Source of the DNA: Massilia sp. IC2-477
GTDB taxonomy: Bacteria; Pseudomonadota; Gammaproteobacteria; Burkholderiales; Burkholderiaceae_D
NCBI RefSeq assembly: GCF_020707265.1
Contig: NZ_JAJFEQ010000003.1
Coordinates: forward strand, 248,001 to 312,000
Length of the DNA stretch: 64,000 nucleotides
Direction of reading: 5' to 3'
The position numbers and the translations under genes are program-made. Of this stretch, positions 9,106 through 16,573 are shown piece after piece. Positions within the stretch are counted from its first letter, which is position 1, and each line of letters opens with the position of its first letter. The notes under the pieces are model-generated. The model did not search any database, was not told the DNA's origin, and worked only from the letters and a program-made list of their open reading frames with translations.

Positions 9106-10210
9106 TTATACGCCCTGCTTGAGCGAGGCCGAGATGAAGTCGTCCAGGTCGCCGTCCAGCACGTTCTTGGTGTTGCCGGTCTCAAAGCCGGTACGCAGGT
9201 CCTTGATGCGCGACTGGTCCAGCACGTAGGAGCGGATCTGGTGGCCCCAGCCGACGTCGGTCTTGGAGTCTTCCAGTTTCTGCTGCTCGCTCATGCGGTT
9301 ACGCAGTTCGAGTTCGTACAGCTTCGCACGCAGCATGTCCCAGGCCTCGGCCTTGTTGCGGTGCTGCGAGCGGTCGTTCTGGCACTGCACCACAATGCCC
9401 GACGGGCCGTGCGTCAGGCGCACCGCGGAGTCGGTCTTGTTGATGTGCTGGCCACCCGCACCCGAGGCGCGGTAGGTATCGATGCGCACGTCGGCCGGGT
9501 TGATTTCGATTTCGATCGAATCGTCGACTTCCGGGTACACGAACAGCGAGGTGAACGAGGTGTGGCGTCCGTTGGCCGAGTCGAACGGCGACTTGCGCAC
9601 CAGGCGGTGCACGCCGGTCTCGGTGCGCAGGTGGCCATAGGCATACTCGCCATCGACCTTGATGGTGGCGGTCTTGATGCCCGCAACTTCACCTTCGGAC
9701 TGTTCCAGGATCTCGGCCTTGAAACCCTTGCGTTCGCAGTAGCGCAGGTACTGGCGCAGCAGCATCGAGGCCCAGTCCTGGGCTTCGGTGCCGCCGGCGC
9801 CGGCCTGGATGTCGATGAAGCAGTTCGCATGGTCCATCGGGTTGCTGAACATGCGGCGGAATTCCATCGCTTCGATGGTCTTCTGGATTTCTTCGGCGTC
9901 GCTGCCGATCGATTCCAGCGTGCCGTGGTCGCCTTCTTCCTTTGCCATCTCGAACAGGTCGGTGGCGTCGGCCAGGTCGGTCTTCGCTTTCTCGAGCGTC
10001 AGCACGACGCCTTCCAGCGCTTTCTTTTCCTTGCCGAGGTCCTGGGCCCGTTTCTGGTCATTCCAGATGGTCGGGTCCTCGAGCTCCTGGTTGACCTGTT
10101 CTAGTTTCTCTGACTTGCGATCGAAGTCAAAGATACCTCCGAAGTTCGGCTTCACGGCTGGTCAGGTCGTTCAGCAGGGCGGAAATGGCGTTGATGCGTT
10201 CAGCTTCCAT
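9106..10210 (-). CDS. prfB: Peptide chain release factor 2, with programmed +1 frameshift
   Basis: RF2 recognises UGA and UAA and triggers peptide release. The gene is in two frames. The ATG at 10210 starts 27 codons ([16 protein letters not shown]...RRYL) that end at an in-frame TGA (10127-10129). A +1 slip on CTT-T continues as [11 protein letters not shown] from 10128 to the stop at 9106, giving about 367 residues, the usual RF2 length. The tripeptide SPF ([10 protein letters not shown]) that reads UGA and the universal GGQ (GAGGQHINK) are both present. It heads the operon prfB-HAD-lysS. A perfect TATAAT box lies about 42 bp upstream. Confidence 0.95.
10126..10144 (-). promoter_or_regulatory. 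prfB: prfB programmed +1 frameshift signal
   Basis: On the minus strand the sequence reads CTTCGGAGGTATCTTTGAC. An internal Shine-Dalgarno-like GGAGG sits three bases upstream of the slippery CTT, followed directly by the in-frame TGA and C. This is the canonical autoregulatory arrangement: when RF2 is scarce, ribosomes pause at UGA and shift into the RF2 frame. Confidence 0.95.
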
Positions 10211-10251
10211 GGTCTTTGGCAGTCTTCTGAATAGGTTGAATCGAACCCTAG

Positions 10252-10257
10252 ATTATA
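10252..10257 (-). promoter_or_regulatory. -10 box of the prfB operon promoter
   Basis: A perfect TATAAT reads on the minus strand, about 42 bp upstream of the prfB start. No good -35 hexamer is visible at 16-18 bp, so the promoter may be activator-aided or use other contacts. Confidence 0.5.
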
Positions 10258-10355
10258 CCCCAAGGCGCGATCGGAATCGCTTGGCGCGGGCTGTCTGCTT
10301 GCTTCGCCCCTTCTTGCTGCCTTATCATCGACCGGTTTTGTACTCCGGATTCGTC

Positions 10356-12368
10356 ATGGCCCCTCGCTTTTCTTGCAAATTCTGCATCGCGCTCGTCCCC
10401 GTGCTCATGAGCAGCCCCGTCCTCGCAGCCAAGGCCCCCAGGGCTGGCACCACGGCCCTGCTGGCGGTGCTGGAGACGACCGACCTGCATTCGAACGTGG
10501 TCGGCTATGACTACTACAAGCTGGCGCCCGAACCCTCGCATGGCCTGGACCGCACCGCCACCCTGATCCACCAGGCGCGCAAGGAATTCCCGAACACGCT
10601 CCTGCTCGACAATGGCGACACCATCCAGGGCAACGCGCTGGCGGATTACCAGGCGCAGGTGAAGCCGCTGGGCTGCGGCGAAACGCTCGGCATCTACAAG
10701 ATCATGAACGGCCTGAAGTTCGATGGCGCCGGCGTCGGTAACCACGAATTCAATTATGGCCTGGCCTACCTGAACCAGGTGACCGGCAGCCGTTTCCAGG
10801 TCAAGGGTGTCGAGCAGCCGAAGAAGTGCGCCGGCCCGGCCTTCCCGATGGTGCTGGCCAACGTCTACAGCGCGCAGACGAAGCAGCCGCTGTTTTCTCC
10901 CTACGCCATCATCGACAAGCAGGTCGATGCGCTCGACGCCGCGGGCAAACCGGTGAAAACCGTGGTGCGCGTCGGGATCATCGGTTTCACGCCACCCACC
11001 ATCATGGAATGGGACAAGCGCTGGCTCGACGGCCGCGTGTACACCACCGGCATCCGCGAGGCGGCGCAGAAGTACGTGCCCGAGATGCGCAGGAAGGGCG
11101 CCGACCTGGTCATCGCGATCTCGCACGGCGGCCTGGACGCCAGCCCCTACACGCCGGCCATGGAAAACGCCAACTGGTACCTCGCCCAGGTGCCGGACAT
11201 CGACGCCATGCTGCTCGGCCACTCGCACCAGCTCTTCCCCAGCAAGGACAGCACGGCGCCGCAGTTCAACCTGCCGGGCGTGGACAAGGCCAGGGGCCTG
11301 GTGCACGGCGTGCCGACCGTGATGGCCAACCTGTGGGGCAAGCACCTGGGCGTTGTTCAGCTGCACCTGAAGCATGACGGCAAGCGCTGGATGGTGGAGC
11401 GCGACAAGACCCTCGTCGAGGCGCGCGCGGCGCAGACCGGCGCCAAGGCGTACGTCGAGGCCGATCCGGCCGTCATGGCGTTGGTGAAGGATGAGCACGA
11501 AGCGACCATCCGTTATGTGAAGACTCCGGTCGGCTCGACCGAGTTCCGCATGTCGAGCTACTTCGCCGACGTGGGCGACATCTCGGCATTGCAGACCGTG
11601 AACCAGGCGCAGACCGAGTACGTGCGCGCCTTTGTCGCCACCAACCTGCCGCAGTACAAGGACCTGCCGGTGCTGTCCGTGACGGCGCCCTTCAAGAGCG
11701 GCGTGGCCGGCCCGAGCGACTACACGGACGCGAAGGCGGGCGATCTGGCCCTGAACAATGCGGCCGATCTGTACCTCTACCCGAATGCGCTGTATGCCGT
11801 GAAGGTGAACGGCGCCCAGTTGAAAGCCTGGCTGGAAAAGGCGGCCCAGCGTTTCAACACCATCGACCCGGCAAAGGCGGAGCCGCAACAGCTGGTGAAC
11901 CTGGCCGTGCCGAGCTATAACTTCGACACGATTACCTCGCCGGACGTGCGCTACGAGATCGACGTGACGCGCGCGCCGGGCGAGCGTATCCGCAACCTGT
12001 CATGGCGCGGCAAGCCGGTGGAGCCAGGCCAGGAATTCCTGGTCGCGACGAATAACTACCGCGCCAGCGGCGGCGGCCACTTCCCGGGCCTGGACGGCAG
12101 CAAGACCGTGATTGCGTCGCCCGACAACAACCGCGACGTCATGATCGCCTACGTGCGCGCAGCCAAGCGCCTGACCCGTGTCGCCAATGCTTCCAACCGC
12201 AGCTGGCGTTTCGTGCCGGTCAAGACCGCCGGCCCCGTGGTGTTCTCGTCGGCGCCGGGCATGGTCGAACTCGCGCACGACGCGGGCCTGCACAACGTCA
12301 GCCAGGTGGCCGCCGACGACGGCCGCGGCAAGGGCATGGCGCTGTACGCAATCGACCTGTCGAAATGA
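10356..12368 (+). CDS. cpdB: Periplasmic 2',3'-cyclic-nucleotide 2'-phosphodiesterase/3'-nucleotidase
   Basis: This 670-residue exported enzyme hydrolyses 2',3'-cyclic nucleotides and 3'-nucleotides in the periplasm, salvaging nucleosides and phosphate. A signal peptide (residues 1-26, ending VLAAKA) precedes the metallophosphoesterase domain. Its motifs are TDLHSN, DNGDTIQGN, GNHEFNYG, SHGG and GHSHQ. The C-terminal 5'-nucleotidase substrate domain (from about 400) contains the ATNNYRASGGGHFPG loop. Length is close to E. coli CpdB (647). I chose ATG 10356 because it starts the signal peptide; the frame is open further upstream, but that extension is not export-like. It overlaps the next gene by 4 bp. 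Confidence 0.93.
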   Translation: MAPRFSCKFCIALVPVLMSSPVLAAKAPRAGTTALLAVLETTDLHSNVVGYDYYKLAPEPSHGLDRTATLIHQARKEFPNTLLLDNGDTIQGNALADYQAQVKPLGCGETLGIYKIMNGLKFDGAGVGNHEFNYGLAYLNQVTGSRFQVKGVEQPKKCAGPAFPMVLANVYSAQTKQPLFSPYAIIDKQVDALDAAGKPVKTVVRVGIIGFTPPTIMEWDKRWLDGRVYTTGIREAAQKYVPEMRRKGADLVIAISHGGLDASPYTPAMENANWYLAQVPDIDAMLLGHSHQLFPSKDSTAPQFNLPGVDKARGLVHGVPTVMANLWGKHLGVVQLHLKHDGKRWMVERDKTLVEARAAQTGAKAYVEADPAVMALVKDEHEATIRYVKTPVGSTEFRMSSYFADVGDISALQTVNQAQTEYVRAFVATNLPQYKDLPVLSVTAPFKSGVAGPSDYTDAKAGDLALNNAADLYLYPNALYAVKVNGAQLKAWLEKAAQRFNTIDPAKAEPQQLVNLAVPSYNFDTITSPDVRYEIDVTRAPGERIRNLSWRGKPVEPGQEFLVATNNYRASGGGHFPGLDGSKTVIASPDNNRDVMIAYVRAAKRLTRVANASNRSWRFVPVKTAGPVVFSSAPGMVELAHDAGLHNVSQVAADDGRGKGMALYAIDLSK

Positions 12369-12754
12369 AGCGCTTGCTGGCGGCTGCGCTGGCCGCTTTG
12401 CTGATGATCCAGCCGGCCCTGGCCCAGCATGGCGAGGAGGGCGACCTGGCGCTGCGCCGCGCGCTGACTTACCGCGACAATGGGAACCCTTCACTGGCCG
12501 CGCACTGGCTCGGCGTCGCCGCGGCGCGCGGCATGCCCGAGGCGATGTTCCTGCTGGCGAACATGCTGCTGGAAGGGGATGGGGTGCCGAAGGACGAAGC
12601 GGCCGCCAGACGCTGGCTCGAGGCGGCGACCGAGCAGGATTATCCGGAGGCCTGGCAGCAGCTGGGGATGATGGAAAAGGATCCGGAGAAGGCGGGGCAG
12701 TATTTCCGGAGGGCGGCGCATGCGCTCACCCACCGGGGTGAGCTCAAGCGCTAA
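12365..12754 (+). CDS. Secreted Sel1-like/TPR repeat protein
   Basis: This small 129-residue protein has an N-terminal signal peptide (MKRLLAAALAALLMIQPALA, cleavage near residue 20). About two Sel1-type helical repeats follow (WLGVAAARGMPEAMFLLANM, then WLEAATEQDYPEAWQQLGMM). Such solenoids mediate protein contacts. The start ATG overlaps the cpdB stop (ATGA), so the two are translationally coupled and probably act in the same periplasmic compartment. I do not know a specific function. Confidence 0.8.
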   Translation: MKRLLAAALAALLMIQPALAQHGEEGDLALRRALTYRDNGNPSLAAHWLGVAAARGMPEAMFLLANMLLEGDGVPKDEAAARRWLEAATEQDYPEAWQQLGMMEKDPEKAGQYFRRAAHALTHRGELKR

Positions 12755-12769
12755 AGCCAGGCCGCTACT

Positions 12770-13090
12770 TTAGTGCAGCTGCTTCTTCTCCGGCTGCACC
12801 AGCACGAACGGGCTCACCACCGACGCCCATAGCGTGGCATCGGATTCCGTCCAGGTCTGCGCCTGCAGGTCGCTGACCTTGGCCACGCTGCCCGCCGCCA
12901 TCCACTTCGTGATGCTTTCCTTGTCGTCGTGCGCGATGCGCAGGGCCACGTCGATCAGGTCCAGTTCCTCGCTCACATAGATCACCGAGCCGCTGGCGAA
13001 ATGGCGGGACAGTTCGCTCCACTGGATGCGGCCGGTCTCGCGGTTGATCTTGTCGTGCAGTTCGGTGTCTTTCTCGGGATTCGTCTTCAT
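12770..13090 (-). CDS. DUF2288 family protein
   Basis: This 106-residue cytoplasmic protein has no signal or membrane segment. The pattern ETGRIQWSELSRHFASGSVIYV, LDLIDVALRIAHDDKE and LWASVVSPFVLVQPEKK fits DUF2288, a small family of unknown function common in proteobacteria. It is convergent with the Sel1 gene (15 bp apart, no clear terminator). It lies just downstream of the RES toxin gene on the same strand, with 13 bp between them, so read-through from that operon is possible. Confidence 0.8.
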   Translation of the reverse strand: MKTNPEKDTELHDKINRETGRIQWSELSRHFASGSVIYVSEELDLIDVALRIAHDDKESITKWMAAGSVAKVSDLQAQTWTESDATLWASVVSPFVLVQPEKKQLH

Positions 13091-13103
13091 ACGTTTCTAC
13101 AAT

Positions 13104-13784
13104 CTAGATGATCTCGACCGCCGGTTGCGGCGAGCCCGCCCATGTTAACCGATAGGTCTGCGCCTTGCGCACATTGCCCACCAGTGCGGGCCGGAAGCAG
13201 GCGAGGCAGGTGCCGCCGGGGTCGCGCACGCTCGGATAGATCACGCCCATCGAGCCATGCTCGAGCAGCTCGGCGGCCAGCGCCTGCGACGCAAGGTAGC
13301 TGCTTGGGTCGAGGCAGCCTTGATAGGCGTCCTTTCCGCGCAGGTCGTGGAAGCCTGCGCTGAAGTCGGCCAGCAGCATCTGGTAGCTGACGCTGTCGTC
13401 GAAGCGGGCGATCTCGGCGTACTCGACCGTCTTGTGGAAGATGACCTCGGCGAGGGCCGTCTCGGCCGCGAAGGCGCAATACCAGGCGCCCCGTTCGCCG
13501 TCATTGAAGCGGCTGCCTTCCGGGCGCGCATAGGTGAAGGCGGCATTGATGATGCGGAAGTTGGGCACGCCGAACACCAGTTCGTCCATGCCGATCCCGG
13601 GCAGCAGGCCGGATTCGCCGCGCAGGCGCTCATTGGTGGCGTTGTCGAGGTCGAACAGGTCGCGCAGGATGCGGTCGTTGTCTGCCAGCGGCGCCAGCAC
13701 GGAATCCTCGACATCGGCAAAGCGCGAGGGGATCAGGCGGCAGGTGTCGTACTGGCGCAGCTGGGTGAGTTTATGCAGCGGCAA
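13104..13784 (-). CDS. RES-domain NAD+ phosphorylase-type toxin
   Basis: This protein is about 226 residues. RES toxins degrade NAD+ and pair with Xre/MbcA antitoxins. The RES signature appears in order: Arg in YARPEGSRFNDGERGAWY, Glu in FAAETALAEVIFH, and Ser in the GVIYPSVRDPGG region. I start it at TTG 13784 because a perfect GGAGGT (minus strand, 13798-13793) lies 8 bp upstream, inside the end of the antitoxin gene. The antitoxin stop is only 2 bp before this start. Longer upstream frames merely shadow the antitoxin. Translational coupling after the antitoxin fits type II TA operons. Activity is inferred, not shown. Confidence 0.85.
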   Translation of the reverse strand: MPLHKLTQLRQYDTCRLIPSRFADVEDSVLAPLADNDRILRDLFDLDNATNERLRGESGLLPGIGMDELVFGVPNFRIINAAFTYARPEGSRFNDGERGAWYCAFAAETALAEVIFHKTVEYAEIARFDDSVSYQMLLADFSAGFHDLRGKDAYQGCLDPSSYLASQALAAELLEHGSMGVIYPSVRDPGGTCLACFRPALVGNVRKAQTYRLTWAGSPQPAVEII

Positions 13785-13786
13785 GA

Positions 13787-14224
13787 TCAGAGACCTCCGC
13801 GGCGTGCATCCAAGAGCTTGCGCACCGTTTGCATGGCGATCAGGCCGCCGCCCAGCATGTAGGCCAGCGGCGTGCGGCCGCCGAAGACCTGGTTGGTGTT
13901 CGGCAGGTGGATCCATTCGTCGGCGAGCTTGTCGCCGTACAGGATGTGCAGGGCTTTATAAATCCCCAGCAGGTAGGAAACGCGCGTAATGCGGTCGACT
14001 TCTAGCACGCGGTCGGGATTCTTCTTCCAGTCGTACCAGGACGAGGACGAGAGGCCGCCGAGCAGCTCGCGCGCATCGTCGTCGCGCAACTGCCAGCTTG
14101 CGGCCAGCTTGAAAAAGCCCAGCAGGGCCGAACGCGACAGGCGCTCGCGCTCGGACCGTGAATTCAGGTCGACCAGCACCGCCGGCTCGAAGCGGCTCTT
14201 GGGGTAGGAGTAGGCTAGGCTCAT
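13787..14224 (-). CDS. MbcA/ParS/Xre-family antitoxin (DUF2384)
   Basis: This 145-residue antitoxin has an N-terminal helix-turn-helix-like part (SALLGFFKLAASWQLRDDDARELLG, residues about 30-60). The C-terminal DUF2384 toxin-binding part ends in WIHLPNTNQVFGGRTPLAYMLGGG, the typical NxxFGG-xxPL motif. It should neutralise the downstream RES toxin and repress the operon. ATG 14224 has GGAG 7 bp upstream. A longer in-frame start would run into the promoter. Upstream lie a good sigma-70 promoter and an inverted repeat spanning its -10 box. Confidence 0.88.
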   Translation of the reverse strand: MSLAYSYPKSRFEPAVLVDLNSRSERERLSRSALLGFFKLAASWQLRDDDARELLGGLSSSSWYDWKKNPDRVLEVDRITRVSYLLGIYKALHILYGDKLADEWIHLPNTNQVFGGRTPLAYMLGGGLIAMQTVRKLLDARRGGL

Positions 14225-14240
14225 GGTGTTCTCCGTAATT

Positions 14241-14275
14241 GGAGCCTTTATACTCCGATTCCGGACCGATTGCAA
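14241..14275 (-). promoter_or_regulatory. Promoter and candidate operator of the RES/Xre operon
   Basis: On the minus strand, TTGCAA (14275-14270) and TATAAA (14252-14247) are 17 bp apart, a sound sigma-70 promoter. The short inverted repeat GGAG-N8-CTCC (14241-14256) brackets the -10 box and would suit autorepression by the antitoxin. Confidence 0.55.
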
Positions 14276-14353
14276 CTACCGGTTGTCAGTCGTGTTGACC
14301 CATGACAGAATCGTTAATCTTTCCATATAGAAAAGGCTTAGGGAGGTTTTCGG

Positions 14354-14815
14354 ATGCGCCAAGGTTTGCTTTCCACATCTCTCATGCTGATCGCGGCACT
14401 GGTCAGCACAGGCAGTTCGGCCAGGGAAACGAACGCCGAGCTCAAAAAACAGGTCATCGAAGCCGAACGTGGATTCGCCGCCACCATGAAGGCGCGCGAT
14501 TTCGACGGCTTCACCCGCTACATCGCGGACGAAGCGATCTTCTTCGGGGCCGAGGGGCCGCTGCGCGGCAAAGGGGCGATCGCCAGGGGCTGGCGCCAGT
14601 TCTACGACAAGCCGCAGGCGCCGTTCTCGTGGGAGCCGGAAGAGGTCGAAGTGGTGGATTCGGGCACGCTGGCCTATAGCGGCGGTCCGATCTACAACGC
14701 GCAAGGACAGCGCATCGGCCGCTTCAATTCGGTCTGGCGCCTGAAGGCGCCGGGACAGTGGGAAGTGGTGTTCGACCGCGGCTCGGACTTCGGCCCGCCG
14801 CAGCAGAAAAAATAA
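14354..14815 (+). CDS. Secreted DUF4440 / NTF2-like protein
   Basis: This 153-residue protein has a signal peptide (residues 1-23). Its single NTF2-like cone fold shows the DUF4440 pattern: VIEAERGFAATMKARDFDGFTRYIADEAIFFG, then LRGKGAIARGWRQFY and the late strand FNSVWRLKAPGQWEVVFDRGSD. Members range from small-molecule binders to enzymes, and the role here is unknown. GGGAGG at about 14341-14346 supports the start. It is divergent from the toxin-antitoxin promoter and convergent with the GlxA regulator, whose stop is 9 bp away. Confidence 0.82.
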   Translation: MRQGLLSTSLMLIAALVSTGSSARETNAELKKQVIEAERGFAATMKARDFDGFTRYIADEAIFFGAEGPLRGKGAIARGWRQFYDKPQAPFSWEPEEVEVVDSGTLAYSGGPIYNAQGQRIGRFNSVWRLKAPGQWEVVFDRGSDFGPPQQKK

Positions 14816-14824
14816 GCTGCCGCG

Positions 14825-15793
14825 TCAAGCCTGGCCGTGCATCTCGCGAAACAGGGCTGGACTCACGCCATAGCGGCGGACGAAAGCCTTCGACATCTGC
14901 CCGGCCGTCGCATAGCCGCACCTGGCAGCGATTTCCTTGAGTGAAGCGACGCTTGGCAGCAGCGCGCGGGCGCGGTCCAGGCGCATCGTTTCGATGAAAT
15001 GCGCCGGCGTTTGCCCGGTGGCGTCCAGGAACTTGCGATGAAAACTGCGCGCCGACATGCCGGCACGGTCGGCCAGCAGGCTGACTTCGAGCGGCTGGTC
15101 CAGGCGCTCGCCGATCCAGTCCAGCAGCGCCGCGAAGCCATGCGTGGCCTTCGACTGCGCACCCAACACGGGACTGAACTGCGACTGGTAGCCGGGCCGC
15201 CGCGCATACACCACCAGCATCCTGGCCACGCTATTGGCCACCGCTTCGCCCAGGTCGCGCGCCACCAGCGCCATGCACATGTCGATGCCGGTAGTGATGC
15301 CGGCCGAGGTCCATACCTTGCCGTCTTCCACGTAGAGCGCGTCCGGATCCACCGTCAGGGCCGGGTAGGCGCGGGCGAGCAGTTCCGTTCCCTCCCAGTG
15401 GGTGGCGACGCGCTGGCGGGTGACCAGGCCCAGGTGGGCGAGGGCGAAGGCGCCGGTACACACCGAACCGTAGCGGCGTGACCTGGCGCAGGCGCGCGCC
15501 ATCCAGTCGGCGAAGCGGGCATCGCGCGCCAGCGAGGAGAGACCCGCCTTGTTCCCGCCCGCGATCAGGACCGTGTCGAAGGAGCCGGGGTCTAGTTCGC
15601 CAATCGCTTCGGTCAGCAGCCTGACGCCGCTGCCCGAGGCGACCGCGCCGCCGCGCGGCGAAAGAATGTGAATCTGGTAGCTGGGGTGGCCTGCGGCCTC
15701 GTTGGCCGCTGAGAAGACGCTGGCAGGACCGGTGACGTCGAGGGCCTGGACGCCATCGAAGGCAATCAGGGCAATCTGGCGGAGTGGGTGCAT
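14825..15793 (-). CDS. GlxA-family regulator (DJ-1/PfpI domain plus AraC HTH)
   Basis: This is a 322-residue transcription factor. The N-terminal DJ-1/PfpI-like domain (about 1-190) keeps the nucleophile-elbow cysteine (Cys112 in GSVCTGAFAL). The C-terminal AraC double helix-turn-helix (about 215-315) contains LADRAGMSARSFHRKF and GYATAGQMSKAFVRRYGVSPA. It is divergent from a DJ-1/PfpI enzyme gene with only 84 bp between the starts, so it probably controls that gene. The ligand is unknown. A palindrome in the shared region is a candidate site. Confidence 0.9.
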   Translation of the reverse strand: MHPLRQIALIAFDGVQALDVTGPASVFSAANEAAGHPSYQIHILSPRGGAVASGSGVRLLTEAIGELDPGSFDTVLIAGGNKAGLSSLARDARFADWMARACARSRRYGSVCTGAFALAHLGLVTRQRVATHWEGTELLARAYPALTVDPDALYVEDGKVWTSAGITTGIDMCMALVARDLGEAVANSVARMLVVYARRPGYQSQFSPVLGAQSKATHGFAALLDWIGERLDQPLEVSLLADRAGMSARSFHRKFLDATGQTPAHFIETMRLDRARALLPSVASLKEIAARCGYATAGQMSKAFVRRYGVSPALFREMHGQA

Positions 15794-15829
15794 TGGCAGG
15801 ATTTAACCAGACAATGGCATTTCTGCCAA
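15793..15829. promoter_or_regulatory. Palindromic operator candidate between GlxA regulator and DJ-1 enzyme
   Basis: TGGCATTTCTGCCA (15815-15828) is a 5-4-5 perfect palindrome. A further half-site TTGGCAG begins at 15793, overlapping the regulator's start. A TAGAAT -10-like box for the rightward gene lies at 15842-15847, so binding would touch its -35 region. Confidence 0.45.
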
Positions 15830-15877
15830 GCGATCGCTCCCTAGAATGGCGGCTCGACTTACCCCATGGAGATCGCC

Positions 15878-16573
15878 ATGAATGAAACCTGCCACATCGG
15901 CATGCTGCTGTTCCCCCAAGTGACCCAACTGGACCTGACCGGTCCCGTCCAGATCCTCAGTCGGGTGCCCGGCGCCAGCGTCCACCTGCTGTGGAAAGAC
16001 ACGGCGCCGGTCATGACCGACGCCGGCTTCAGCATCAACCCGACCACTGCCTTCGACGACTCCCCGCAGCTCGACGTACTGTGCGTGCCGGGCGGCTTCG
16101 GGATCGTCGACCTGCTGGGCGATAGCGAGACGCTGGATTTCCTGCGCCGTCAAGCCGCCGCGGCGCGCTACGTCACCTCGGTCTGCAATGGTTCGCTGGT
16201 GCTCGGTGCAGCCGGGCTGCTGCAGGGCTACCGCTCGGCCTGTCACTGGAACTGGCGCCACTACCTTCCTGCCTTCGGGGCGATCCCAGGCGACGAGCGC
16301 ATCGTGCGCGACCGCAACCGCATTTCGGGCGGCGGCGTGACAGCCGGGATCGACTTTGCATTGGCGTTGGCGGCTGAGCTGGCCGGAGAGGAAACGGCCA
16401 GAATGCTGCAGCTGGGCTTCGAGTACGATCCACAGCCGCCTTTCGATTGCGGCAGTCCGGCGCGCGCGGGCGCGGCGCGGGTCGCCGCTTACCAGGAACG
16501 GCTGGCGCCGCGCATGCAGGCGGCCGAGCGGGCCGTCGCAGCGGCCTCGTTCAGTCTTCGGGCAGGAAGCTGA
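15878..16573 (+). CDS. DJ-1/PfpI family protein, isonitrile hydratase-like
   Basis: This 231-residue single-domain DJ-1/PfpI protein has a conserved nucleophile Cys103 in TSVCNGSLVLGAAGLLQGY. That segment closely resembles the isonitrile hydratase (InhA) group, which turns isonitriles into N-formamides. The N-terminal acidic residue of the fold is in TQLDLTGPVQIL. Substrate assignment is by resemblance only. I chose ATG 15878 because GGAG sits 6 bp upstream; the ATG at 15866 lies before that site. Its 3' end overlaps the convergent MDR oxidoreductase gene by 23 bp. Confidence 0.85.
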   Translation: MNETCHIGMLLFPQVTQLDLTGPVQILSRVPGASVHLLWKDTAPVMTDAGFSINPTTAFDDSPQLDVLCVPGGFGIVDLLGDSETLDFLRRQAAAARYVTSVCNGSLVLGAAGLLQGYRSACHWNWRHYLPAFGAIPGDERIVRDRNRISGGGVTAGIDFALALAAELAGEETARMLQLGFEYDPQPPFDCGSPARAGAARVAAYQERLAPRMQAAERAVAAASFSLRAGS

